Shown here in pieces: positions 11,498 to 21,467 of a DNA stretch of 64,000 nt. A model generated the notes under the pieces. The model was not told the origin of the DNA. It was given only the letters and a program-made list of their open reading frames with translations, and searched no databases. The stretch spans positions 8,340,582 to 8,404,581 of the forward strand of contig NC_088881.1 of NCBI RefSeq assembly GCF_032884065.1, read 5' to 3'. Each line of letters opens with the position of its first letter. Position 1 is the stretch's first letter. The DNA comes from Artemia franciscana (taxonomy: Eukaryota > Arthropoda > Branchiopoda > Anostraca > Artemiidae). The translations under genes and the position numbers were made by a program.

Positions 11498-11850
11498 AAT
11501 ACATTCGTTTTGAGCAGCTTCCTCGGATGTTGCCATTGTAGGTTCTTCAGTCATTTTACAATTAGAAATTTCTCTTTCAACGGTCTTCTTACAATTAAAA
11601 ATTTGTCTTTGAACGATATTCTTAAATACCTGTGTCCTGGTCGTCATTTATATTCCCTGTGTCCCGGTCGTCATTTGTGTCCCGGTATCCCAGTCTGTAA
11701 TTTCTCTTTGAGTGTCCCGGTCGTTATTTATATTCCCTCTGTCCCGGTCGTCATTTGTGTCCCGGTCTGTAATTTCTCTTTGAGTGTTTTTTCTTTTTAG
11801 TATTTTTTAGTTTTTTACATTTTTTCTTTTTTCAGTTTTCTTTTTCTTCT

Positions 11851-12201
11851 TTATTTTTCAGCTTCACTATGAAATACATATCGCCGAACCTTTGTTTTTT
11901 TAACTAAAATCTGGTAGGCATTGATGACCTTATCCAAGACAAAATCCCAAACCCAATCATCATCGCTATCATTTTCAGTTTTGATATGTTTTGACTCTCG
12001 CTGTCCAGGTGGATCTTCATCTAACTGCGCGGTTTTGCGTTCTTTAGCCTCAAGCCTGTTTCCTTGCTGTTCTTTTGATTCCTCGGCACGCTTTCTTTTC
12101 TGACTTTCTCTATCAGCAGCAAGTTTTTTGGCATAGACTCTTTGAGCATCTTCATCGGCTTTTGCCATTGTAAGTTCATCAGTCATTTTAAACTTAAACA
12201 T
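11851..12201 (-). CDS. Helitron-borne 116-residue basic/acidic protein, copy 1
   Basis: The frame starts MFKFKMTDELTMAKADEDAQ at 12201, related to the start of the H1 Rep protein. It then has one and a half of the basic KRKRAEES-type repeats, a polar linker (DEDPPGQRES), an acidic patch ENDSDDDWVWDF and a C-terminal KVINAYQIL segment ending HSEAEK. It looks like the Helitron Rep N-terminus joined to an unrelated tail. No nuclease or helicase motif is present. An identical-length copy lies at 12795-13145 with three residue differences (K/T, V/D, V/A). Function is unknown; expression is unproven. Confidence 0.5.
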   Translation of the reverse strand: MFKFKMTDELTMAKADEDAQRVYAKKLAADRESQKRKRAEESKEQQGNRLEAKERKTAQLDEDPPGQRESKHIKTENDSDDDWVWDFVLDKVINAYQILVKKTKVRRYVFHSEAEK

Positions 12202-12363
12202 TAATAGATTTCTACGTGAACATATATGTCTTAAATATCTTTAATGACGTCACCGTCATAGCAAAAATGACGAAAACTAACTTCATGACGTCAGTCGACA
12301 CAGAAATATTTTTTTGTAGTTTTTACCTTTTTTAGTTTTTTTCTTCTTTTGTATTAATGCTAA

Positions 12364-12441
12364 AGCCAAGGTTCAAACCTGGAGCCTCTCGGACCTAGAA
12401 CCTGAAACATAACGCTTTACCAACTCAGCTACTTCGGCTTG
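12364..12441 (-). other. tRNA-like sequence in H2, copy 2
   Basis: This is the tandem duplicate of 11420-11497, with boxes A and B unchanged in essence (cgctttaccaactcagcta and ggttcaaacc on the plus strand) and only a few substitutions. It was copied as part of the 944-bp unit. Confidence 0.5.
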
Positions 12442-12794
12442 AATACATTCGTTTTGAGGAGCTTCCTCGGGTGTTGCCATTGTAGGTTCTTCAGTCATTT
12501 TACAATTAGAAATTTCTCTTTCAACGGTCTTCTTACAATTAAAAATTTGTCTTTGAACGATATTCTTAAATACCTATGTCCTGGTTGTCATTTATATTCC
12601 CTGTGTCCCGGTCGTCATTTGTGTCCCGGTGTCCCAGTCTGTAATTTCTCTTTGAGTGTCCCGGTCGTTATTTATATTCCCTCTGTCCCGGTCGTCATTT
12701 GTGTCCCGGTCTGTAATTTCTCTTTGAGTGTTTTTTCTTTTTAGTATTTTTTAGTTTTTTACATTTTTTCTTTTTTCAGTTTTCTTTTTCTTCT

Positions 12795-13145
12795 TTATTT
12801 TTCAGCTTCACTATGAAATACATATCGCCGAACCTTTGTTTTTTTAGCTAAAATCTGGTAGGCATTGATGACCTTATCCAAGTCAAAATCCCAAACCCAA
12901 TCATCATCGCTATCATTTTCAGTTTTGATATGTTTTGACTCTCGCTGTCCAGGTGGATCTTCATCTAACTGCGCGGTTTTGCGTTCTTTAGCCTCAAGCC
13001 TGTTTCCTTGCTGTTCTTTTGATTCCTCGGCACGCTTTCTTTTCTGACTTTCTCTATCAGCAGCAAGTTTTTTGGCATAGACTCTTTGAGCATCTTCATC
13101 GGCTTTTGCCATGGTAAGTTCATCAGTCATTGTAAACTTAAACAT
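12795..13145 (-). CDS. Helitron-borne 116-residue basic/acidic protein, copy 2
   Basis: This is the duplicate of the frame at 11851-12201, open over its full length and starting MFKFTMTDEL at 13145. It is the copy nearest the Helitron 5' end and therefore nearest the cluster of TGACGTCA sites (13187, 13228, 13251). Three residues differ from copy 1. Preservation of both frames may reflect recent duplication as much as selection. Confidence 0.5.
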   Translation of the reverse strand: MFKFTMTDELTMAKADEDAQRVYAKKLAADRESQKRKRAEESKEQQGNRLEAKERKTAQLDEDPPGQRESKHIKTENDSDDDWVWDFDLDKVINAYQILAKKTKVRRYVFHSEAEK

Positions 13146-13186
13146 TAATAGATTTCTACGTGAACATATGTCTTAAATATCTTGAA

Positions 13187-13258
13187 TGACGTCACCGTCA
13201 AAGCAAACATGACGACAACTAATTTCATGACGTCAGCCGACACAGAAACATGACGTCA
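13187..13258. promoter_or_regulatory. TGACGTCA cluster at H2 5' end
   Basis: Three perfect 8-bp palindromes TGACGTCA lie at 13187-13194, 13228-13235 and 13251-13258; two more are in the duplicated unit (12245-12252 and 12286-12293). This is the CRE/ATF consensus in animals. Its position just upstream of the leftward frames suggests promoter sites; that role is inference. Confidence 0.4.
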
Positions 13259-13299
13259 CCTGATCCACAGACAGACAACTTATTTTTATATATATAGAT

Positions 13300-13300
13300 G

Positions 13301-13380
<80 letters not shown>
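13300..13380. repeat. (AT)n microsatellite between H2 and H3
   Basis: About 80 bp of alternating A/T separate the 5' ends of the two divergent Helitrons. Confidence 0.95.
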
Positions 13381-13381
<1 letters not shown>

Positions 13382-13428
13382 CTATATATATAAAAATAAG
13401 TTGTCTGTCTGTCTTTCTGTGGATCAGG

Positions 13429-13459
13429 TGACGTCATGTTTCTGTGTTGACTGACGTCA
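13429..13459. promoter_or_regulatory. TGACGTCA pair at H3 5' end
   Basis: Perfect TGACGTCA palindromes at 13429-13436 and 13452-13459 lie about 50-80 bp from the 5' terminus of H3 and upstream of its coding sequence, mirroring the arrangement in H2. Confidence 0.4.
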
Positions 13460-13502
13460 TGAAATTAGTTGTCGTCATTTTTGCTTTGACGGTGACGCTG
13501 AA

Positions 13503-14398
13503 ATACCTGATAAAAATGTCGATAAGGGGTTACATGATATTATTGTAAAAAATATGATACATGGACCTTGCGGTGCACTGAACGAAAATTCACCATGCAT
13601 GGCCAAAGGAAGGTGCACAAAGCAATATCCTCGACTTTTAGTATCAAACACAATTACTGGCAATGATGGTTACCCACAATATAGAAGAAGATCTACTGAA
13701 GATGGCGGTAAAACAGCAATAATAAAGAAGCGTAACGGTACCACCATCGAAGTAGTTCCATATTCCCCATTATTATCAAAAACATTTAATGCACACATAA
13801 ACGTTGAATACTGTAACTCCGTAAAGGCAATCAAATACATATGTAAATACGTCAACAAAGGCAGTGACATGGCAGTTTTTGGCTTGCAGCCCGAAATCAA
13901 AGATTTCGATGAAATCGTACAATATCAGGCTGGAAGATACATAAGCAGTAATGAAGCTGTTTGGCGAATTCTTTCATTTCCGATACATGAACGTAGTCCA
14001 GCTGTTGTTCACTTAGCGGTACATTTACAGAATGGTCAACGTGTTTATTTCACGGAAACCAACGTGCAACAAAGAGTCCTGAATCCACCGGATACAACAT
14101 TAACAGCTTTTTTTTTCGCTTTGCAAAAATGATTCTTTTGCAAAAAAACTGCTGTATACTGAAGTGCCTTCGTATTACACGTGGAATACTAAAAATAAAG
14201 TATTTGAACGTCGAAAACAGGGTAAGTCAGTCGACGGCCAACCTACCATCTTCAAAGATACCACGATAGGAAGACTCTACACCGTTCACCCCCAATCAAC
14301 ATGAATGCTTCTTTCTACGCCTGCTTTTGGTGAATGTATCCGGTCCGACATCCTTTGAGTATTTGAGGACTGTAAATGGTACTATACATGACACTTAC
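13503..14398 (+). pseudogene. Helitron Rep, catalytic-tyrosine part (truncated)
   Basis: The frame from about 13503 contains HGPCG, CTKQYPRLL, GYPQYRRR, VVPYSPLL, AHINVEYC and AIKYICKYVNKG. The YICKY element matches the paired tyrosines that cleave and rejoin DNA in Helitron Rep. The upstream HUH metal-binding motif is absent because the Helitron 5' end is joined almost directly to this segment. A one-base shift near 14112 breaks the frame after LTAFF. Downstream, YYTWNTK..FERRKQGK and FEYLRTVNGT, with further breaks, are the usual sequence after Rep. The protein cannot nick DNA as it stands. Confidence 0.85.
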
Positions 14399-14406
14399 CG
14401 TAGTGC

Positions 14407-15711
14407 ATGCCAAGCTCTGAATTTATTGGAGATAATAACGTTGGAGAAATTTTCTTTTTGGATGCGCCAGGAGGTACTGGTAAAACGTTTGTGATAAAAC
14501 TGATTCTGGCATCAATTCCATCAAAAAATGATATAGCGTTGGCAATTGCGTCGTCCGGAATAGCCGCAACATTGCTGCCTGGTGGAAGAACTGCTCATTC
14601 CGCTTTGAAATTGCCTCTGAACTTGCATTCTGCAGAAACTCCCACGTGCAATATTTCCAAATCATCTGGGATGGGTAAAGTATTGCAGCAATGCAAACTT
14701 ATTATTTGGGATGAGTGCATAATGGCACACAAAAAATCGCTCGAGGCTCTGGATCAATGCTTGAAAGATTTGCGAGGGAAGTCGAAACCCTTTGGCAGCA
14801 CATTAATATTGCTTGCGGGAGATTTCAGGCAAACATTACCTATAATACCTAGATCAACTCCTGCAGACGAAATGAATGCTTGCCTGAAAAATTCTAATTT
14901 ATGGGCACACGTAAAAATATTAAAATTAACTACAAATATGCGTGTCCGATTGCAAAACGATGACTCTGGTCAAACATTTTCAGATCAATTGCTGGCAATG
15001 GGAAACGGAAAGCTCCCAGTAGACTCAATTTCAGGACGTATACAACTGCCTGCTGATTTCTGTAATTTAGTGACGTCCAAAAATGAATTGATTGAAAAAG
15101 TATTTCCGAATATTCTAAAAAATTATAAAAATAATAAATGGCTAAGTGAAAGAGCGATTCTCGCACCCAAAAATATAGACGTCCACGAAATCAACAATAT
15201 TGTTTTGACCAAGATTCGAGACCAGGCAGTCCTTTACAAGTCAGTCGACACAGTTTTGGAACCAAATGAAGCGGTTAATTATCCATCTGAATTTTTAAAT
15301 TCCATAGATCTTTCAGGGTTTCCACCACACGTGCTACAACTAAAAATAGGCGTACCAATAATACTTTTAAGAAATATAAACCCACCAAAGCTTTGCAATG
15401 GCACTCGACTTGCCGTAAAAAAAACAATGGAAAACCTAATAGAGGCCACAATCTTGACAGGGCCTTTTGAGGGTGAGGCTGTTCTTATTCCTCGCATTCC
15501 CATGATTCCAACGGATCTGCCTTTTCAATTTAAAAGATTGCAATTCCCAATTCGATTAGCATTTACAATCACCATTAACAAAGCTCAAGGTCAATCATTA
15601 GAAAAATGTGGTATAGATCTTAATACTGATTGTTTTTCCCATGGACAATTGTACGTTGCATGTTCGGGGGTCGGTAAACCTGACAATCTATTTATATGCA
15701 GCGACAATTGA
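14407..15711 (+). CDS. Helitron PIF1-like helicase domain, uninterrupted 434-codon frame
   Basis: This is a superfamily 1 DNA helicase domain that unwinds DNA during rolling-circle transposition. Motifs in order are GTGKT (Walker A, about residue 24), an IASSGIAATLL segment, a Walker B-like IIWDECIM, LLAGDFRQTLPII, LKLTTNMR, a middle region with NYPSEFLNSI, then VPIILLRNINPPKLCNGTRL, ITINKAQGQSLEK and LYVACSGVGKPDNLF. The last is usually CSRVG, so an arginine that commonly binds nucleotide is Gly here. The frame is fused to Rep remnants by an internal deletion just before FFLDAPGGTGKT, so the start at 14407 is only the first ATG. It is probably a remnant of a larger Rep-helicase. Confidence 0.85.
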   Translation: MPSSEFIGDNNVGEIFFLDAPGGTGKTFVIKLILASIPSKNDIALAIASSGIAATLLPGGRTAHSALKLPLNLHSAETPTCNISKSSGMGKVLQQCKLIIWDECIMAHKKSLEALDQCLKDLRGKSKPFGSTLILLAGDFRQTLPIIPRSTPADEMNACLKNSNLWAHVKILKLTTNMRVRLQNDDSGQTFSDQLLAMGNGKLPVDSISGRIQLPADFCNLVTSKNELIEKVFPNILKNYKNNKWLSERAILAPKNIDVHEINNIVLTKIRDQAVLYKSVDTVLEPNEAVNYPSEFLNSIDLSGFPPHVLQLKIGVPIILLRNINPPKLCNGTRLAVKKTMENLIEATILTGPFEGEAVLIPRIPMIPTDLPFQFKRLQFPIRLAFTITINKAQGQSLEKCGIDLNTDCFSHGQLYVACSGVGKPDNLFICSDN

Positions 15712-15761
15712 ACAGCGAAGAATGTTGTATATTCGCAAGTTTTACGCAGTTAATTTGTATT

Positions 15762-16258
15762 TTGGAACCAAATGAAGCGGTTAATTATCCATCTGAATTT
15801 TTAAATTCCATAGATCCTTCAGGGTTTCCACCACACGTGCTACAACTAAAAATAGGCGTACCAATAATACTTTTAAGAAATATCAACCCACCAAAGCTTT
15901 GCAATGGCACGCGACTTGCCGTAAAAAAACAATGGAAAACCTAATAGAGGCCACAATCTTGACAGGGCCTTATGAGGGCAAGGCTGTTCTTATTCTTCGC
16001 ATTCCCATGATTCCAACGGATCTGCTTTTTCAATTTAAAAGATTGCAATTCCCAATTCGATTAGCATTTGCAACCACCATCAAAAAAGCTCAAGGGCAAT
16101 CACTAGAAAAATGCGGTATAGATCTTAATACAGATTGCTTTACCAATGTACAATTGTATGTTGCATCTTTGAGGGTCGGTAAACCTGACAATTTATTTAT
16201 ACGCACAGACAATGGGACAGCGAAGACTGTTGTATATTCACAAGTTTTACGTAGTTAA
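15762..16258 (+). pseudogene. Tandem duplicate of helicase tail
   Basis: This repeats 15260-15748 at an offset of about 502 bp, again starting TTTGGAACCAAATGAAGCGG and encoding NYPSEFLNSIDPSGFPPHVL. A one-base deletion near 15928 breaks the frame. Motif residues differ: KKAQGQSLEK for NKAQGQSLEK and ASLRVGKPDN for ACSGVGKPDN. The frame stops at 16256-16258. The substitutions suggest it came from a different Helitron copy, not from simple slippage. Confidence 0.8.
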
Positions 16259-16262
16259 TTTG

Positions 16263-16613
16263 TATTGTATCTATCTATCTATCTATCTATATAAAAACGA
16301 GTTGTGTGTATGCATGTTTGTTTGTTTGTAAAAAGAGCGTTTGCATATGACGTCATTATTAGTACATACGGCTTTGTATATGGACAGACAATGGGAAAGC
16401 CAAGAATGTTGTATATTCGCAATTTTTACGTAGTTTGAAACACATATATAAATCTATCTATATTCACAGGTGGGACACAGGGACCCAACTACAATGGCGC
16501 GTAACTAATATGGCCCGTAACGACTTACGCGCGCGGGGGGGCTTGGGGGGTGGGCGCGAAGCGCCCCACCAACTAGGTGTTGGGGTGGCGCGAAGCGCCA
16601 CCCCAACAGCTAG
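16263..16613 (+). mobile_element. 3' module of H3 resembling a mini-Helitron
   Basis: It starts with tatctatctatctatctatataaaaacgagttgtg, which resembles the Helitron 5' end, contains TGACGTCA (16348-16355), and ends with the hairpin and CTAG of the whole element. The same module occurs at the 3' side of H1 (2106 to about 2490). It could be a small Helitron that became the 3' end of a larger one. Confidence 0.5.
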
Positions 16614-16689
16614 TATATATATATATATATATGTATATTATGCATATATGTATATGTTATATACTACTGCTACTACTACTACTACTACC

Positions 16690-16930
16690 AACAACTAACT
16701 GCAGTACCAAGCCGCATGAGGCCAACACAGCTACGCATGCTTCTCCTCTATCCCAATCTATTCAAAGCTTCCTTCTTTACAACCTCCCAGGAAGTTCCCA
16801 TTTCCTTTAATTCTTTCTTTATTACAGTTGACCGAAAAGGACAATCTTTGGCAATCTGTTATCCTTCATCCGCAGAATGTGCCTTAGCCATCTCAACCTT
16901 TCTTACATTACAGCCCTAGAAAGCAGGTTT
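16690..16930 (-). pseudogene. LINE C-terminal fragment
   Basis: On the minus strand, about 16905 to 16826 reads [17 protein letters not shown], the RWLGHVLRM-type signature found near the C-terminus of many LINE ORF2 proteins, followed by a stop. The remaining 130 bp is probably the 3' UTR. It sits just outside the H3 terminus beside (TAC)n and (AT)n tracts. Confidence 0.6.
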
Positions 16931-16955
16931 GAACCACATTTTTCGTACAGCTTGC

Positions 16956-17082
<127 letters not shown>

Positions 17083-17293
17083 CGAAAACTGGAGATGAAT
17101 AGAAGACTAAAAGGTGATCACACTGATGAGTTGCAGTCTGATCAAAGTGGACCGGACACATAATATCCATATGAAACAAATACAAAGTAGAGACAATAGG
17201 GAAAATCTTTTCAAGACAGTGGAAATCAGTTCTGTAGATATTTCAGCCCTATATCCAAGGGCCGTCTTCAGCACAATACAAGAATAAGAGAGA

Positions 17294-17296
<3 letters not shown>

Positions 17297-17374
<78 letters not shown>
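17297..17374. repeat. (AT)n microsatellite
   Basis: About 78 bp of alternating A/T. Confidence 0.95.
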
Positions 17375-17376
<2 letters not shown>

Positions 17377-17415
17377 GAAAAGAGAAATCACCAATGCTAC
17401 AGCACAAACACACAC

Positions 17416-17535
<120 letters not shown>

Positions 17536-17743
17536 GAACTTACATCAAATTGTGAGAATTAAAACTAAATAATCAAAAAAACTTTTTAAAACTTTTTTTA
17601 AAAATAGCCCTAGCATCCTTACTTCAACGAAGTTCAACCAGGACTGGCGAAAAGAATGAAATGATAATATAAACTCATTCAAACTAAAGAGAACAAAATG
17701 ATTAGATGCAATTTCTTAAAGCCAATCTTGCTTCTTTAGCAGC

Positions 17744-17980
17744 CTATCTCAAAGGCCTTTTCGTAGTTGGTTCAGTATTATTATAAATCGGTTTAGTAAA
17801 ATATTTTGTTAGATCATTTTTAATTAAGTTTGAGTATAAAGAATTTAGTGAGTATTCCCCTAAGTCCCTGTTCAAAGAAATATCATTATTTATTTTGAGA
17901 TTAATTTCGATTGATTCTCGAACCACCTGATTTATCCCCAAATCATTACTGATGAGTGAAGAGTTTTCAAAAAGTATCAT
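17744..17980 (-). pseudogene. Possible Penelope-like/GIY-YIG retroelement C-terminus
   Basis: The 78-residue frame contains ENSSLISN, then VRESIEINLKINNDISLNRDLGEY. The R-E-(S/A)-I-E-I...N-R-D-x-G-x order is familiar from the C-terminal end of Penelope-like retroelement proteins and related GIY-YIG-containing elements. No GIY-YIG motif or reverse transcriptase is visible upstream, so it is a short fragment. The call is by pattern only. Confidence 0.4.
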
Positions 17981-19787
17981 GTGGGACGGATTATTAAATA
18001 TATGCCAACCTAAAGCAGAATCAAATCATTACTTCAATGTCAGTCATATTACTTCAATGTCAGAATCAAATCATTCAAAATAGAGCAAAATTGTCTGTAA
18101 GAGTGTCGGGGACGACCGGGTCGGGTTACCAAGTCCAGGACACTATTTTGCGTTTCGAATTATTTTACGAAATCTCACTTCGAAATCTAGTGTGGACGTA
18201 ACGTAATTAAAATAAAAAATTTTAGATGTCAATAATGCTTACCACAAATATTTTTAATGTCTGCTGTGAAAATTCTGCGCCAACATAAAAAGATCCATAG
18301 AACATAGCGTTAGTTATATTTCCATAGTTTCGGAACGCATTTCGCACTTTATTCATTGAGCACTTCTTAATTATTTAGGAATTTTCTCCAAGAAAATGGT
18401 TTCAATTATTAGATAGCGCTTTCATTAGTACTCTAGAAATCGCATATTTAAACTGCTAAGACACGGAAAATTGAACAAGCAACGTGTTATACTAGGCTAC
18501 AGATAGTGTTAGATGCTAAAAGAGGCTAATTAGACACTAAATATTTCTTTATTTTTTATTTGAGGGAATTGGTTGTCTGTACTAGGTCCAGATTTTACAC
18601 AGCTCACAGTTGTGGTTAAAAACAAGTAGCCTAGAGACATCAAGAAGTCAAAAATATGGGTCATCAAGCTTGGTTAATCTTAGTGCAAGATTACTTTACT
18701 GAACTTACTATGGGTAACTTTCATTTTTTTTCATTAGTTAGCTAGATAGGCTAGAATGTGAAGAATCCAGTCACTAGCATCCACAAAAGATGCATACACT
18801 GGACAGGGTCAATCTTGAGTAAAATCTTGGGTGAGACTTAAGGTTACAAGGGCTCCATTGAGCAAATTTTAGGGAGGGAGGGCAATGTGAAAAAGGTGCC
18901 CATACATTACCTTTACCTTAAATTGTATTTGTCAGCAAGATAAGGTGGTAGATCCTCCTGTAGGTTCTTGCTGGTGATGAGTGATCAGTAAAATTGGTGC
19001 AAACAGTATTACTGGCTTTCATATAAAATGAATATACCACTCAATGCCTTTTTTTAATGCTGTTTACAAATATAATAATCGCTTCTACCGCAAATTCAGA
19101 TTTAAGTACTTTTTGACCTCTTAAAAATGACCTATATATGGGGTCATTACAAATCTGTAATAGTTTAGAAACAAATTTGGGTAAAATTCTAATCCATTGA
19201 CTTTTTGCTATCTTGGAAAGTTGTTGGGCTAGAGAATTGAAACTTTCAGGGATGTGTCTACAGGCTAAAGTATATCCCGGGAAGTTATTTTGAGATCCCT
19301 AACTATACCCCTTCCCCCTCCTCTATATAACGCAGTTTTTTGTGCATTACAGCTTATATTTTGGTCAAATTTGATCCTATAGTACTATTAAAAGTGTAAA
19401 TCCTTGCTTACCTTAGAAAAATTCAACTTTTCACTGTTTTTTAAGCTACTATATTCCATAATTACTCATAATTACTTCACCTGCATTGAAAAACAATTAT
19501 CACCTTTTATGGTATAGTTAAGACTGGAATGAAGGTATTTAAACCCATCCACTGTTTGAAACTCTTATCTTTAAAGGGCTTTTGACAGGAGTAATACAGA
19601 TAAGACTTTGAACTTTTAAGGGGCTTCTCACTCAAAATTATGATTCGTTTCTACAATTGGGTAAGGTTATTATGTTATATTAATTTGAAAAAATTAGAAA
19701 GATGTATTTGTAACTTACAAATGGGTGATCAGATCTTAATGAAGTTTGATATTTAGAAGGATATTGTGTCTCAAAGCTCTTATTTTA
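17981..19787. other. Low-copy intergenic sequence, no gene seen
   Basis: I see no LINE, Helitron or convincing splice-bounded frame. A 21-bp direct repeat (attacttcaatgtcag type) lies near 18029-18065. Much of 18100-19760 appears unlike the other repeats in the window. Confidence 0.4.
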
Positions 19788-19905
19788 AATCCCGACCGGA
19801 TCTGGTGACATTGGGGGGAAGTTTGGGGTGGGGGAACCTAAAATCATGGAAAACGCTTAGATTGGAGGGGTTGGGATGAAACTTGGTGGGACAAATAAGC
19901 AGAAG
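19788..19905 (-). repeat. Family B fragment
   Basis: Contains cccgaccggatctggtgacattgggg and ggatgaaacttggtggg, the core of a family B unit in the same orientation as 62-64 kb. Confidence 0.75.
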
Positions 19906-19913
19906 TCTTACCG

Positions 19914-20920
<1,007 letters not shown>

Positions 20921-21168
20921 CTGGTTTTTTTTTTTTCAGTTATTTATATTTAACATTTTAAATGGTACAGAACGAATAGAATTCACAAACTTTTGCGTAG
21001 TAGATTTATTTAGATTAACGTCCACCTTCTGACCAAAGTAAGTTTTTGATATATAAATTGTCTTCATTATCCTTACATGTTCTATCTTTGTATGTTTTGT
21101 ATTTTGGCCAACTTGATTAGGACCTTAAAAATTATAGCGAAGTGAAGTTTTGATGAGCTAAGTATTAA

Positions 21169-21467
21169 TTACATAAAAAAACTAGTTTTTTAACTGAAAG
21201 TAAGGAGCGACATTAAAACTTAAAACGAACAGAAATTACTCCGTATATGAAATGGATTGTCCCCTCCGCAATCCCTCGCTCTTTACGCTAAAGCTTTTAA
21301 TTGTTTTAAAAAGCAGAATTGTGGCAAAGAGTCAAACTTTAGCGTAAAGAGCAAGGGATTGCGGAGGGGGACAATCCATTTCATATACGGAGTAATTTCT
21401 GTTCGTTTTAAGTTTTAATGTCGCTCCTTACTTTCAGTTAAAAAAAACTAGTTTTTTTTATGTAATT
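21169..21467. repeat. Family A foldback module, near-perfect
   Basis: The left arm runs from about 21169 to 21293 and the right arm from about 21343 to 21467. Both share aattacat, the actagtttttt block, tgaaagtaaggagcgacatt, acgaacagaaattactccg and ccgcaatccctcgctctttacgctaaag in inverted form. The spacer is about 50 bp. This is the cleanest example of the family's foldback unit. Confidence 0.9.

Larger units (their letters stand above)
11095..13298 (-). mobile_element. Helitron H2, non-autonomous, internal tandem duplication
   Basis: On the minus strand the 3' end is CTAG (11095-11098), preceded by a near-perfect hairpin (arms tgttggggtggcgc/gcgccaccccaaca). The 5' end is TC at 13297-13298 followed by TATATATATAAAAATAAG. 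Host A (11094) and T (13299) flank it. Instead of Rep or helicase it holds two tandem copies, offset by 944 bp (about 11365-12305 and 12309-13247), of a unit with a tRNA-like sequence, a small stretch encoding MTEEPTMAT, a GTCCCGGTCGTCATTT minisatellite, and a 116-codon frame. Movement would need a protein supplied elsewhere. Confidence 0.85.
13381..16613 (+). mobile_element. Helitron H3, partly coding, plus strand
   Basis: The 5' end is TCTATATATATAAAAATAAG at 13381. The 3' end is CTAG at 16610-16613, directly after a near-perfect hairpin (arms tgttggggtggcgc/gcgccaccccaaca, loop gaa). Host A (13380) and T (16614) flank it. It carries a Rep fragment, a long PIF1-like helicase frame, a duplicated helicase tail, and a 3' module with its own 5'-end-like sequence at about 16286. 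The HUH part of Rep and a segment between Rep and helicase are missing, so it is not autonomous. Confidence 0.88.

Noticed and set aside
11420..12441. Functional tRNA genes
   Set aside because: Acceptor pairing is incomplete and no clear anticodon stem is visible; both lie inside a transposon.
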